The position numbers were made by a program, and so were the translations under genes. From an uncultured Bacteroidales bacterium (GTDB lineage Bacteria > Bacteroidota > Bacteroidia > Bacteroidales > FEN-979): a stretch of DNA of 64,000 bases. The stretch spans positions 1-64,000 of the forward strand of contig CAIKNA010000208.1 of NCBI GenBank assembly GCA_903828645.1, read 5' to 3'. The notes beneath the pieces were generated by a model. That model made no database searches, had not been told where the DNA came from, and saw nothing but the letters and a program-made list of their open reading frames with translations. Numbering within the stretch: position 1 is the first letter of the stretch; every line of letters starts with the position of its first letter. Positions 36,987 through 45,284 of the stretch are shown in pieces.

Positions 36987-38225
36987 ATGTCAATTGAAAT
37001 AAAAGTCCCCAGTCCCGGTGAATCGATTACCCAGGTGCAACTGGCAAAATGGCTGGTAGCAGATGGCGATATCGTTGAGAAAGACCAGGAAGTTGTTGAA
37101 ATCGATTCAGACAAGGCCTCATTCCCTGTAACCACTCCCGAAGAGGGGGTGATCAGGATTATGGCCAAAGAAGGTGAGACCGTTGCGGTGGGAGCGGTTA
37201 TTGCAGTTGTTGAGACCGTGGACGGAGTTGCACAAAAATCCAAAATCAGAAATCTGAAATCCGAAATCCCCGAACCTGCACCCCCTCCGGTCAAAAGTTC
37301 ACCACTCCATACACCTGCCAGTCAACCTGTTGACCTGCACGCATCTCCCCTTGCCCGTAAAATGATTGAGGAAAAACAGGTAAGCACCATTGACCTGGCA
37401 AATGCCTTCCCCGGGAAAAAGATCACCCGCAAGGATATTGAGACCTTCATCCACCGCAAAACTGAGGCGCCCGGAACCCTGAGATTCACCGGAACGAGGG
37501 ACGAAGAGCGGAAAAAACTGACCACACTGCGTTTGAAGCTGGGTGAACGGCTGGTTTCGGTTAAGAATCAAACAGCCATGCTGACCACCTTTAACGAGAT
37601 CAACATGCAGGCAGCACTGAAGGTCAGGGAAAAATACGGTGAATCATTTAAAGAACGCTTTGGGGTCGGGCTTGGACTCATGTCAATATTCACGAAAGCG
37701 GTAACCATTGCCCTCAGGGAATTCCCGCAGGTCAACTCGATGCTGGACGGAGATGAGCTGGTTACCCCCAGGTATGTTGACATCGGCATTGCGGTAAGTG
37801 CCCCGAAGGGCCTTGTGGTGCCGGTTTTGCGCAACGCGGAGTTGATGAGCATCGCCGGAATAGAGTTGAAGATCAAAGAACTCGCAGGGAAAGCCCGGGA
37901 CAACAAGATTTCCATCGACGATATGAAGGGTGGCACCTTTACCATCACCAACGGTGGCGTATTCGGCTCCATGATGTCAACACCCATACTCAACCCGCCG
38001 CAAAGTGCCATTCTTGGGATGCATAAGATCCAGGACCGGCCCATTGCGGTAAACGGACAGGTGGTCATTGCGCCGATGATGTATGTCGCATTGTCATACG
38101 ATCACCGTGTGATCGATGGCCGTGAATCGGTCACCTTCCTCGTCAAGGTTAAAGAGTTGGTTGAAGACCCGGCCAAAATGCTGACAGAAGGGTTGGACCC
38201 CATTAAATTGCTCCTGGACCTGTAA
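36987..38225 (+). CDS. sucB: Dihydrolipoyl succinyltransferase, 2-oxoglutarate dehydrogenase E2
   Basis: A 412-residue E2 enzyme. Lipoyl domain at about 1-76 with the modified lysine in EIDSDKAS; a Pro-rich linker; an E3/E1-binding domain ([14 protein letters not shown], about 118-155); and the catalytic acyltransferase domain ending [14 protein letters not shown], with the active His in DHR. The linker includes residues [16 protein letters not shown], encoded by a short imperfect DNA repeat, and is otherwise ordinary. It lies 153 bases after sucA and 9 bases before nadB. Confidence 0.95.
   Translation: MSIEIKVPSPGESITQVQLAKWLVADGDIVEKDQEVVEIDSDKASFPVTTPEEGVIRIMAKEGETVAVGAVIAVVETVDGVAQKSKIRNLKSEIPEPAPPPVKSSPLHTPASQPVDLHASPLARKMIEEKQVSTIDLANAFPGKKITRKDIETFIHRKTEAPGTLRFTGTRDEERKKLTTLRLKLGERLVSVKNQTAMLTTFNEINMQAALKVREKYGESFKERFGVGLGLMSIFTKAVTIALREFPQVNSMLDGDELVTPRYVDIGIAVSAPKGLVVPVLRNAELMSIAGIELKIKELAGKARDNKISIDDMKGGTFTITNGGVFGSMMSTPILNPPQSAILGMHKIQDRPIAVNGQVVIAPMMYVALSYDHRVIDGRESVTFLVKVKELVEDPAKMLTEGLDPIKLLLDL
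37234..37268. repeat. Imperfect short repeat (AAATCnGA-type) inside the sucB linker
   Basis: Four or five degenerate units of the AAATCyGA/AAATCC type run in tandem and are translated as part of the flexible linker. Similar strings are common between genes in Bacteroidota; here one seems to have been taken into the reading frame. Confidence 0.6.
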
Positions 38226-38234
38226 ACTGACAAC

Positions 38235-39806
38235 ATGAGAAAAATCGTTGATTTCCTGGTCATCGGGTCGGGTATTGCCGGCCTTACTTTCGCAATCAAG
38301 GTTGCGAAACATGGAAAGGTATGCATCGTGACCAAGTCGAAGATGGATGATACCGCTACCAGTTGGGCCCAGGGAGGCATCGCGGCTGTGATGTATACCC
38401 CGGATTCGTTCGAAAAACACATCCAGGATACCATCATTGCCGGTGACGGCCTGTGCAATGAAGAAGTAGTGAGGTTTACCATCAACGAATCGACCGAGCG
38501 CATCAGGGAACTGGTGAAATGGGGTACAAAATTCGATAAAACCGTCACGGGTCGCTATGACCTCGCCAAAGAGGGCGGACATTCTGAATACCGGGTGCTC
38601 CATCACAAAGACAGCACCGGGAGGGAAATAGAAAACAAGTTGCTCGAACAGGTAAAGAAGCACCCGAACATCGAGATCCTTGAAAATCATTTCACAATCG
38701 ACATCATAACCCAGCACCACCTGGGAGTCGAAGTCAACAGCCGCACGGAAGGGATCACCTGTTTTGGAGCCTTCGTCATGAATCCGAGGACACGCCTCGT
38801 AGATACCATTTTGTCGAAAATAACGCTCATCGCCACCGGAGGTGCCGGGAACGTGTACAATAACACCACAAACCCGCTCATTTCAACCGGCGATGGCATT
38901 GCAATGGTATACCGTGCCAAAGGTTTCGTTGAAAACATGGAATTTATCCAGTTTCACCCAACTGCGCTCTACCATCCCGAAGAAAAACCGGCCTTCCTGA
39001 TTACCGAAGCGATGCGCGGCTTTGGAGCAGTGCTCAGGACCCGCGACGGGAAGGAGTTCATGCACAAATATGATTCAAGGCTTTCGCTTGCCCCCCGCGA
39101 CATTGTGGCCCGGGCCATCGACAATGAATTGAAATTAAGCGGCGAGGACTACCTCTACCTCGATTGCCGCCACCTGTCTAAAAACGAACTGATCAACCAT
39201 TTCCCGACCATTTACGCCAAATGCCTCTCCATCGGTATCGATATCAGCAAGGATATGATCCCGGTGGTTCCTGCGGCCCATTACACCTGCGGCGGCATCA
39301 AAGTCGACGAGTTCGGTCGCAGCTCCATTGTGAACCTGTTTGCCTCAGGGGAATGCTCATCAACAGGACTTCATGGCGCCAACAGGCTGGCATCCAACTC
39401 ACTGCTTGAATCTCTTGTATTCTCTCACAGGGCCAGTGCCGAAGCCGTCCGCCAGTTTAGGAACATCGGCTTCTGCCACGAGATTCCCGACTGGAATGCA
39501 GAGGGAATGGTGCTCAATGAAGAGATGGTGCTCATCACCCAATCACTGAAGGAACTCCAGTCGATCATGAGCAGTTACGTGGGCATTGTGCGTTCAAACC
39601 TCCGCCTGCAAAGGGCCTTCGACCGGCTTGAACTGCTCTACCGCGAGTCGGAAGAGCTCTACAGCAAGTCGATCCTGACTCCAAAATTGTGTGAATTGCG
39701 CAACCTCATCAACATCGGCTACCTGATCATCAAGGAGGCCCGCAACCGTCACGAAAGCAGGGGGTTGCATTATTCGCTTGATTACCCGAGAACAAGCCCC
39801 AGGTAA
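38235..39806 (+). CDS. nadB: L-aspartate oxidase
   Basis: A 523-residue FAD enzyme that oxidises L-aspartate to iminoaspartate in NAD synthesis. FAD motif IGSGIAGLTFAI at the N-terminus; SWAQGGIAAVM; EGGHSEYRVLHHKDSTGREI; FIQFHPTALY; catalytic-region PRDIVARAID; and the C-terminal CGGIKVDEFGRSS and GLHGANRLASNSLLE. Length is standard. No nadA or nadC is visible in the window; the gene sits 9 bases after sucB. Confidence 0.95.
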   Translation: MRKIVDFLVIGSGIAGLTFAIKVAKHGKVCIVTKSKMDDTATSWAQGGIAAVMYTPDSFEKHIQDTIIAGDGLCNEEVVRFTINESTERIRELVKWGTKFDKTVTGRYDLAKEGGHSEYRVLHHKDSTGREIENKLLEQVKKHPNIEILENHFTIDIITQHHLGVEVNSRTEGITCFGAFVMNPRTRLVDTILSKITLIATGGAGNVYNNTTNPLISTGDGIAMVYRAKGFVENMEFIQFHPTALYHPEEKPAFLITEAMRGFGAVLRTRDGKEFMHKYDSRLSLAPRDIVARAIDNELKLSGEDYLYLDCRHLSKNELINHFPTIYAKCLSIGIDISKDMIPVVPAAHYTCGGIKVDEFGRSSIVNLFASGECSSTGLHGANRLASNSLLESLVFSHRASAEAVRQFRNIGFCHEIPDWNAEGMVLNEEMVLITQSLKELQSIMSSYVGIVRSNLRLQRAFDRLELLYRESEELYSKSILTPKLCELRNLINIGYLIIKEARNRHESRGLHYSLDYPRTSPR

Positions 39807-39819
39807 CATAAAATTCAGC

Positions 39820-40344
39820 ATGGCACTCATCAAATCAGTAAAAGGCATCCTGCCGAAAATGGGCAAAAACTGTTTCCTGGCCGACAATGCGACCCTTACC
39901 GGTGATGTGGTGATGGGCGATGACTGCAGCGTATGGTTCAATGCCGTGGTACGCGGTGACGTTCACTCCATCCGCATTGGAAACAATGTGAACGTCCAGG
40001 ACGGGGCCATCATCCACTGCACCTACCAGAAAGCCCCGGTGAATATCGGGAACAACGTATCCATCGCGCACAACGCGATCATACATGGCTGTACGATCCA
40101 CGACAATGTACTGATCGGCATGGGCGCCATCGTAATGGACGGCGCCGTGATCCACAGCAACTCCATCGTCGGAGCCGGGGCCCTGATCACGGGAGGAACC
40201 ATTGTTGAATCAGGTTCGGTATGGGCTGGCCTCCCTGCACGCAAGGTCAAGGATATTGATCAAACGTTGCTGGAAGGCCAGGTGAACCGAATCTCGCGGA
40301 ATTACAACATGTACGCGGGATGGTACGATAAGGATGAAACCTGA
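39820..40344 (+). CDS. Gamma-class carbonic anhydrase family protein
   Basis: A 174-residue left-handed beta-helix of hexapeptide repeats (GDVVMGDDCSVWFNAVVRGD, IGNNVNVQDGAIIH). The three His that would bind metal are in IIHCTYQ and SIAHNAIIHG. Relatives (YrdA/CaiE/PaaY type) are metal-dependent, some with carbonic anhydrase activity. I chose the ATG at 39820 (MALIKSVKG); the upstream frame overlaps nadB. Last gene of the dsbD-sucA-sucB-nadB run, 13 bases after nadB. Confidence 0.88.
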   Translation: MALIKSVKGILPKMGKNCFLADNATLTGDVVMGDDCSVWFNAVVRGDVHSIRIGNNVNVQDGAIIHCTYQKAPVNIGNNVSIAHNAIIHGCTIHDNVLIGMGAIVMDGAVIHSNSIVGAGALITGGTIVESGSVWAGLPARKVKDIDQTLLEGQVNRISRNYNMYAGWYDKDET

Positions 40345-40345
40345 A

Positions 40346-42580
40346 TTACGGATGCACGCTGTTGATGATCTTTATCGGGAAATCGTATTCAACATGATGA
40401 ACATCCGTGGCGTTATTCAACACAGTCTTGTCGCGCACATAAAGGGTGAATACATAAGCGCATGATTCGCCCGGAGCAAGTTTATTGGCAGCAGTGAGAG
40501 GCCCTGCAGCAGAAGGCAGGTCCAGCCATCTCAGGTCAAAACTGAAAAGATTGGTGGAGACAGGGCCTGTTCTGCCGGGCACCGGAACTGACGATATCTT
40601 TATCTGTTCCTTTGGTGCGCCTTGCTTTTGGATGGTGATCCTGTAATTATCGAAGTTATCACTCGGATTGTTGAGATCCCCTGCGATGATCAGCGGATCA
40701 AATGCCATCCCATTAATATCCACTACCCTGAAATTTGCCGCATCAACCCTGGTATATAGGTCGGAACAGGAAGGGAGATCGCCGATATTATAGATGTTGG
40801 CAGTGGGCCAGTCATTATCAACCCAGACCCGCTGAATATCATAATAGGAAAAGTTGTTGGTATCCGTGACTTTAAGTAGCAGCGTGTAACGTCCGCTAGG
40901 CCCGGTATTCCAGTTCGTCCCGGAAACAAGCCCTTCAGGGAAATGCATGGTGATCCAGGCACCGTTGAAAAAGAAGGTTACGATATCATCATAGGTATAA
41001 AACCCGTTATTTGAGATGAGTGAACCGGGCCCTTTGAGAATATTCCACTGCCTGAGCTGATCGGGGGTGAAACCGTTGAAACCGGCGCCGAAATCAACAT
41101 TGCATACGGTTGTAAAGCCATGAGTCAACGGATCGTATGAAGCCCCGTTTACAGGCTGAGGCGTTGTAAAATTATCGTTGATCACATAAATCCCGTAATC
41201 GTTGATCTGTGCATTCGTGCAACCAAAAACCCTTGCTGCGCCCCAGATGCCGGCACCAAGGCCAATTGCCCCGATTTCCGCACCTGCAGCATCGGCTACC
41301 CGCAATTGTTCGTGCGTGTCGACCACATCATGAGCCACGCGGCCACCAACATTCTTGATGTAGACTTCACTTGCCTTGACGGCAAAGGATAGTGTTGCAT
41401 TGCAGACACTTTTATTTGCCCCCATCACCGTAAGTCGAATGACAAAAGTCGTCGATGTGATCAGATCGCTGCCGGCATTTTCCAGGGCTTTCTGCAGGAA
41501 GATGAAGCCAAGATTGCCGTTCATGACACTGTGGGTCCCATTTGCGAGGGAAGGATCGGGGTGGCCAAGATTGTCGGCATAAACGATGGCACCGGCCGAA
41601 ACATCCCTGGTTCCATTCCAGAGCAGTTCAAGTTTGTAACTGATCATTCCGCAACCGCTCGCAGTTCCGATAACGGTTAAAAACTTGTCATCCAGCAATT
41701 TCATTCCGCTATCGATGCATCCGGTTGGTTGTACCAGTCCGCAAACCAGTGATCCCTGGGGGCACTCCACGCAGAATTCGATGCAGAAACAATTTGAAGC
41801 ATTGGTACGGTCGCGGTCATGCCCGCGCTGACGGTTTTCATTCAGGAGAACAGCGCCGTTGCCTGCTTCGATCCTGAAGTAAAGGTCAGGGCCGGCAGGC
41901 CACTCTACATTCAGCCAGCTTAAAATCGTCTTGCTGAAATCTGCTTCAGTATAATAGATTTTGAAATTACCGTTTGTATCGGTGATTCCATACCCAAGAT
42001 GATCATCCTGAATAAGATCCACATCATATGCAAACACCTTGACCCCGCCTATTGCGATGTCATTCTTACAATCCCTCACTTTTCCGCAAATGACATAAAA
42101 CCTGAAAAGCTTCAGTATCCAGCACCAGAATTTAGCAGGGATTGCATATTCCCAAAAAGCAACCAACCCCCTCAGATTTTCATTTGGTTGGGTTTCCTTC
42201 CAGAGTGGCTGAAGGGTTGTGATGTGGAATTGAAGCGGTCCGTGAGGTTTAGGTGGATTTAAAATTTCAAATTTAACCGGGACAGATCCGCATTCGAAAT
42301 CAACATCAAAAGCTCCACCTTCGTATTTCGTCTTTTCCGACAATTCGATGATAAAATTACCCCCTTCATCGGTCAGCGTTTCAAACAACAACCTCTTTGA
42401 AAGGGATTTCAATTCCTCTTCCGTCCGCTGGTGAAAAGATTCTTTCTCCCGTGATGCAGCCAGCGCTGCCACGTTGGCTGCCGGGTCAACGGAATAAACC
42501 CGGATTTTTGCATTGTAAAGAAAGTCAAAACAATCTCCGCAATAAAATCCCCTGAGATTTCCTTTTAACGAATAATTCAT
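40346..42580 (-). CDS. Large Cys-rich beta-domain protein, function unknown
   Basis: A 744-residue protein with no signal peptide (starts MNYSLKGNLRGFYCGDC) and no recognised family as a whole. Two N-terminal modules look like transthyretin/carboxypeptidase-regulatory beta-sandwiches: about 1-120 (LFETLTDEGGNFIIELSE) and about 165-285 (YGITDTNGNFKIYYTEADF). Next comes a dense Cys stretch near 287-312 (NCFCIEFCVECPQGSLVCGL, 6 Cys), then several further strand-rich, Ig/PKD-like segments to the C-terminus. The gene has an unusually strong Shine-Dalgarno sequence. Its stop lies one base from that of the convergent carbonic anhydrase gene. Cytoplasmic or exported by a signal-less route; I cannot say which. 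Confidence 0.6.
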   Translation of the reverse strand: MNYSLKGNLRGFYCGDCFDFLYNAKIRVYSVDPAANVAALAASREKESFHQRTEEELKSLSKRLLFETLTDEGGNFIIELSEKTKYEGGAFDVDFECGSVPVKFEILNPPKPHGPLQFHITTLQPLWKETQPNENLRGLVAFWEYAIPAKFWCWILKLFRFYVICGKVRDCKNDIAIGGVKVFAYDVDLIQDDHLGYGITDTNGNFKIYYTEADFSKTILSWLNVEWPAGPDLYFRIEAGNGAVLLNENRQRGHDRDRTNASNCFCIEFCVECPQGSLVCGLVQPTGCIDSGMKLLDDKFLTVIGTASGCGMISYKLELLWNGTRDVSAGAIVYADNLGHPDPSLANGTHSVMNGNLGFIFLQKALENAGSDLITSTTFVIRLTVMGANKSVCNATLSFAVKASEVYIKNVGGRVAHDVVDTHEQLRVADAAGAEIGAIGLGAGIWGAARVFGCTNAQINDYGIYVINDNFTTPQPVNGASYDPLTHGFTTVCNVDFGAGFNGFTPDQLRQWNILKGPGSLISNNGFYTYDDIVTFFFNGAWITMHFPEGLVSGTNWNTGPSGRYTLLLKVTDTNNFSYYDIQRVWVDNDWPTANIYNIGDLPSCSDLYTRVDAANFRVVDINGMAFDPLIIAGDLNNPSDNFDNYRITIQKQGAPKEQIKISSVPVPGRTGPVSTNLFSFDLRWLDLPSAAGPLTAANKLAPGESCAYVFTLYVRDKTVLNNATDVHHVEYDFPIKIINSVHP

Positions 42581-42586
42581 ATTGCT

Positions 42587-42592
42587 CCTCCT
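42587..42592 (-). promoter_or_regulatory. Strong Shine-Dalgarno AGGAGG before the 744-residue protein gene
   Basis: On the minus strand the run AAAGGAGGAGCAATATG puts AGGAGG 6 bases before the start codon at 42580. Most genes in this window lack such a site, as is usual for Bacteroidota. The site fixes the start codon. Confidence 0.7.
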
Positions 42593-42844
42593 TTTTTTAA
42601 TGCCTACTCTGTTCGCTTTTCGGCAACCGCGTTTTTATTGATTTTTCATATATTCCGGACAACAATTAAAAGAACATGAACAAAATTAAAACCACTTGAT
42701 TGTTAAATAATTAACTAACAAATATCACGGGTTCGGGTACAAAAATAAAACTACAAAATGAGAATGTCAAGTATATTATGATATTTTTTCATCCATAACA
42801 TTAATATTTTTTTGTTTTTTTCATTTTCCCGGGCACAAATTCTG

Positions 42845-42880
42845 TTTGGATGATTCGCAAATAAAAACTCCCTACCTTTG
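42845..42880 (+). promoter_or_regulatory. Probable promoter of the acyltransferase/GH13 pair
   Basis: TTTG at 42845-42848 and TACCTTTG (perfect TAnnTTTG) at 42873-42880 lie 24 bases apart, slightly more than usual, and 81 bases before the ATG at 42962. Confidence 0.45.
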
Positions 42881-42961
42881 GTCATTGAAACTTCGTACGC
42901 CGGTGATCTCCTCACGGATAAGGACGGTCAGCCGGAAAAGGAATTTGTAAAGGGTTAACAG

Positions 42962-43756
42962 ATGCGTCCAGATATTACTGCAGATAACGAATATATAACC
43001 CCGGAAGATACTCCGCGGCTTCTTTTAGACCGCCTGACATTCAACTCCCGTTTTGTCTTTTCGGGTCTTTTTTTAAGCTCCGTCTTTAAAGCCAGGGCCA
43101 AGGCGCGGAAAGGCTTGTATGACACAACTCAATGGGTGGAAAGCTCCCATGATATTTTTACTGATGTGGAACATTGCGGCGGACGGATCCATATCACGGG
43201 ACTGGATAACATTCGAAGAAGCCAGGGGCCTGTGCTCTTCCTGAGCAACCACATGAGCACACTTGAAACCATGATTTTCCCCGGAATCATCCAGCCGCTG
43301 AAAAATGTCACTTTCGTGGTAAAAAACGAACTGGTAAACCATTGGGCCTTCAAGGATGTCATGCGCTCGCGCAATCCCATCGTACTGAGCCGCTCCAATG
43401 CACGCGAGGACTTCCGTATTGTCATGGAGGGGGGCCTTGAACGGCTGAAAAACAATATTTCAATCATTATTTTCCCGCAAAGCACCCGCAGGGTTGACTT
43501 TCGCCCGGCTGAATTCAATTCCCTCGGCACCAAACTGGCTGCAAAGGCAGGTGTCAGGGTAATCCCGGTGGCGATAAAAACCGATTTCTGGGGATTTGGA
43601 AAATATTCAAGTTACCTGGGACCGATCGACCGGAAAAAAACGGTTCACATTGCTTTTGGAGAAGCAATCAGTATGACCGGTTCAGGCAAGGAGGACCATC
43701 AGCGGGTAGTTGACTATATTCAATCACATTTTGAATCGTGGAATGAGAAAAAATGA
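42962..43756 (+). CDS. PlsC-like 1-acyl-glycerol-phosphate acyltransferase family protein
   Basis: A 264-residue protein of the lysophospholipid acyltransferase (LPLAT) fold. The usual HxxxxD motif appears as NHMSTLE (about 97-103), with Glu for the expected Asp, and the usual FPEGTRS motif appears as FPQSTRR (about 174-180). These are the variants of a known sub-branch, so activity may be retained, but the substrate is uncertain. It probably acts at the inner face of the cytoplasmic membrane. It overlaps or closely precedes the GH13 gene. Confidence 0.8.
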   Translation: MRPDITADNEYITPEDTPRLLLDRLTFNSRFVFSGLFLSSVFKARAKARKGLYDTTQWVESSHDIFTDVEHCGGRIHITGLDNIRRSQGPVLFLSNHMSTLETMIFPGIIQPLKNVTFVVKNELVNHWAFKDVMRSRNPIVLSRSNAREDFRIVMEGGLERLKNNISIIIFPQSTRRVDFRPAEFNSLGTKLAAKAGVRVIPVAIKTDFWGFGKYSSYLGPIDRKKTVHIAFGEAISMTGSGKEDHQRVVDYIQSHFESWNEKK

Positions 43757-45269
43757 CCCTTCCCTGGTGGAGTCAATAATACTACAACCTATGGAACGCT
43801 GGAAAAAAAATCCTGTTATTTATGAGATCAACACCTGGGTATGGCTCTATGAAATGGGCCGGCAAATGCAATTCCCGATCAACCTGGCCAATGTACCCGG
43901 TGAGAAGTGGGATGAACTCGCTCATCTCAACATCGATGCTGTCTGGTTCATGGGCGTCTGGGAGCGAAGTCCCCGTGGGATTGCAGTCTCAAACCTCAAC
44001 AGCGGCAACCTTGCCGATTTTCGAAGGGCGCTTCCCGATTTCTGTTTTGAAGACAATGTCGGATCTCCTTATTGCGTGAAGCGTTATGCAGTTGATGTCG
44101 AATTGGGCGGAGATAAAGGACTGGCCATTGCACGGGCCCAGCTTGCCCGGCGCGGCATCAGGCTCATCCTTGATTTCGTTCCCAATCACATGGCCCCTGA
44201 CCACCGGTGGGTGGATGAATCTCCCGACTACTTCATCACCGGGAACAGGGAAGATCTGCGTGATGATCCTGCAACATATGTCCAGATCAACGGGAACATA
44301 TTTGCCTGCGGAAAAGACCCTAACTACCCGGCATGGCAGGATGTGTTGCAGGTCAATGCATTTCATCCCGGCTTGCGTGAAGCTGCGATTGAAACGGCTA
44401 CCGGGATTGCAAACCAGTGCGATGGCGTACGGTGCGATATGGCCATGTTGTTGATGAATGATGTATTTGAACGTACCTGGGGCAAACGGGCAGGCCCCAA
44501 ACCGGAACTCGAATATTGGGAGGAGTTGATCCCGGCCATAAAAAGAACCAACTGTGAATTTATCTTCATAGCAGAAGCATACTGGGACCTGGAGTGGGCG
44601 CTCCAGCAGCAGGGATTCGACTATTGCTACGATAAACGTCTGTACGACAGGCTGGAGCATGACAGTGCGCCCGAAATCCGCCTCCACCTCCTTGCCGACC
44701 CGGTTTACCAGTCTAAAATGATCCGGTTTATTGAGAATCATGATGAACCAAGGCATGTTGTTGCATTTCAACCGGGGAAAAACCGTGCCGCGACAGTGAT
44801 CTCCTCAACCCTCCCCGGTGCCAGGCTATACCATGAGGGTCAGTTTGACGGACGGAAGGTTAAATTGCCTGTTTTCCTCCGCAGGCGCCCTGATGAACCG
44901 GTCGATTTCGAATTGAGGGCTTTTTGCCAGCGACTCCTCCTTGCAATCACCCATCCTGTTTTTCATGAGGGGGTGTGGCAACTTTGCGAATGCCACGGAT
45001 GGCCCGGCAACACCAGTTATGAGAATCTGCTTTCGTGGTGCTGGTGGGATGGCGACGACCGTTTTCTGATCGTGGTCAACTATTCCTCCATGACCGTACA
45101 GGGAAGGGTGCTCCTTCCCGGCAATGATTTACGCAGGCGGAACTGGCGGTTGAATGATGCCCTGAGTGAAGTCACCTTTGAACGCAACGGGGATGAGATG
45201 CACGACCCAGGGCTCTATGTCGCCCTTGCCCCGTGGAATTATCATTTCCTGCGGTTTTACCTGGTGTAG
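43743..45269 (+). CDS. Cytoplasmic GH13 alpha-amylase-family enzyme
   Basis: A 508-residue glycoside hydrolase family 13 protein without signal peptide. Barrel motifs: DFVPNHMAPDH (about 144), catalytic nucleophile Asp232 (GVRCDMAM), acid/base Glu278 (IAEAYWD) and Asp334 (ENHDEPR). A C-terminal beta domain follows. The exact activity (alpha-glucosidase, amylase or transferase) cannot be assigned. Start: ATG at 43743 overlaps the acyltransferase stop by 14 bases; an ATG at 43791 (MERWKKNPVIYEIN) is a good alternative that starts just before the conserved core. Together with the pullulanase at 14.9 kb it indicates alpha-glucan metabolism. Confidence 0.85.
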   Translation: MRKNDPSLVESIILQPMERWKKNPVIYEINTWVWLYEMGRQMQFPINLANVPGEKWDELAHLNIDAVWFMGVWERSPRGIAVSNLNSGNLADFRRALPDFCFEDNVGSPYCVKRYAVDVELGGDKGLAIARAQLARRGIRLILDFVPNHMAPDHRWVDESPDYFITGNREDLRDDPATYVQINGNIFACGKDPNYPAWQDVLQVNAFHPGLREAAIETATGIANQCDGVRCDMAMLLMNDVFERTWGKRAGPKPELEYWEELIPAIKRTNCEFIFIAEAYWDLEWALQQQGFDYCYDKRLYDRLEHDSAPEIRLHLLADPVYQSKMIRFIENHDEPRHVVAFQPGKNRAATVISSTLPGARLYHEGQFDGRKVKLPVFLRRRPDEPVDFELRAFCQRLLLAITHPVFHEGVWQLCECHGWPGNTSYENLLSWCWWDGDDRFLIVVNYSSMTVQGRVLLPGNDLRRRNWRLNDALSEVTFERNGDEMHDPGLYVALAPWNYHFLRFYLV

Positions 45270-45284
45270 ATTATATGTTTCATC

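Larger units (their letters stand above)
42581..42961. other. AT-rich divergent intergenic region
   Basis: It separates the minus-strand Cys-rich protein gene from the plus-strand acyltransferase gene. It contains the strong RBS at 42587-42592 and a -7 box at 42873-42880; the middle (about 42620-42840) is very AT-rich with no gene or RNA seen. Confidence 0.6.
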
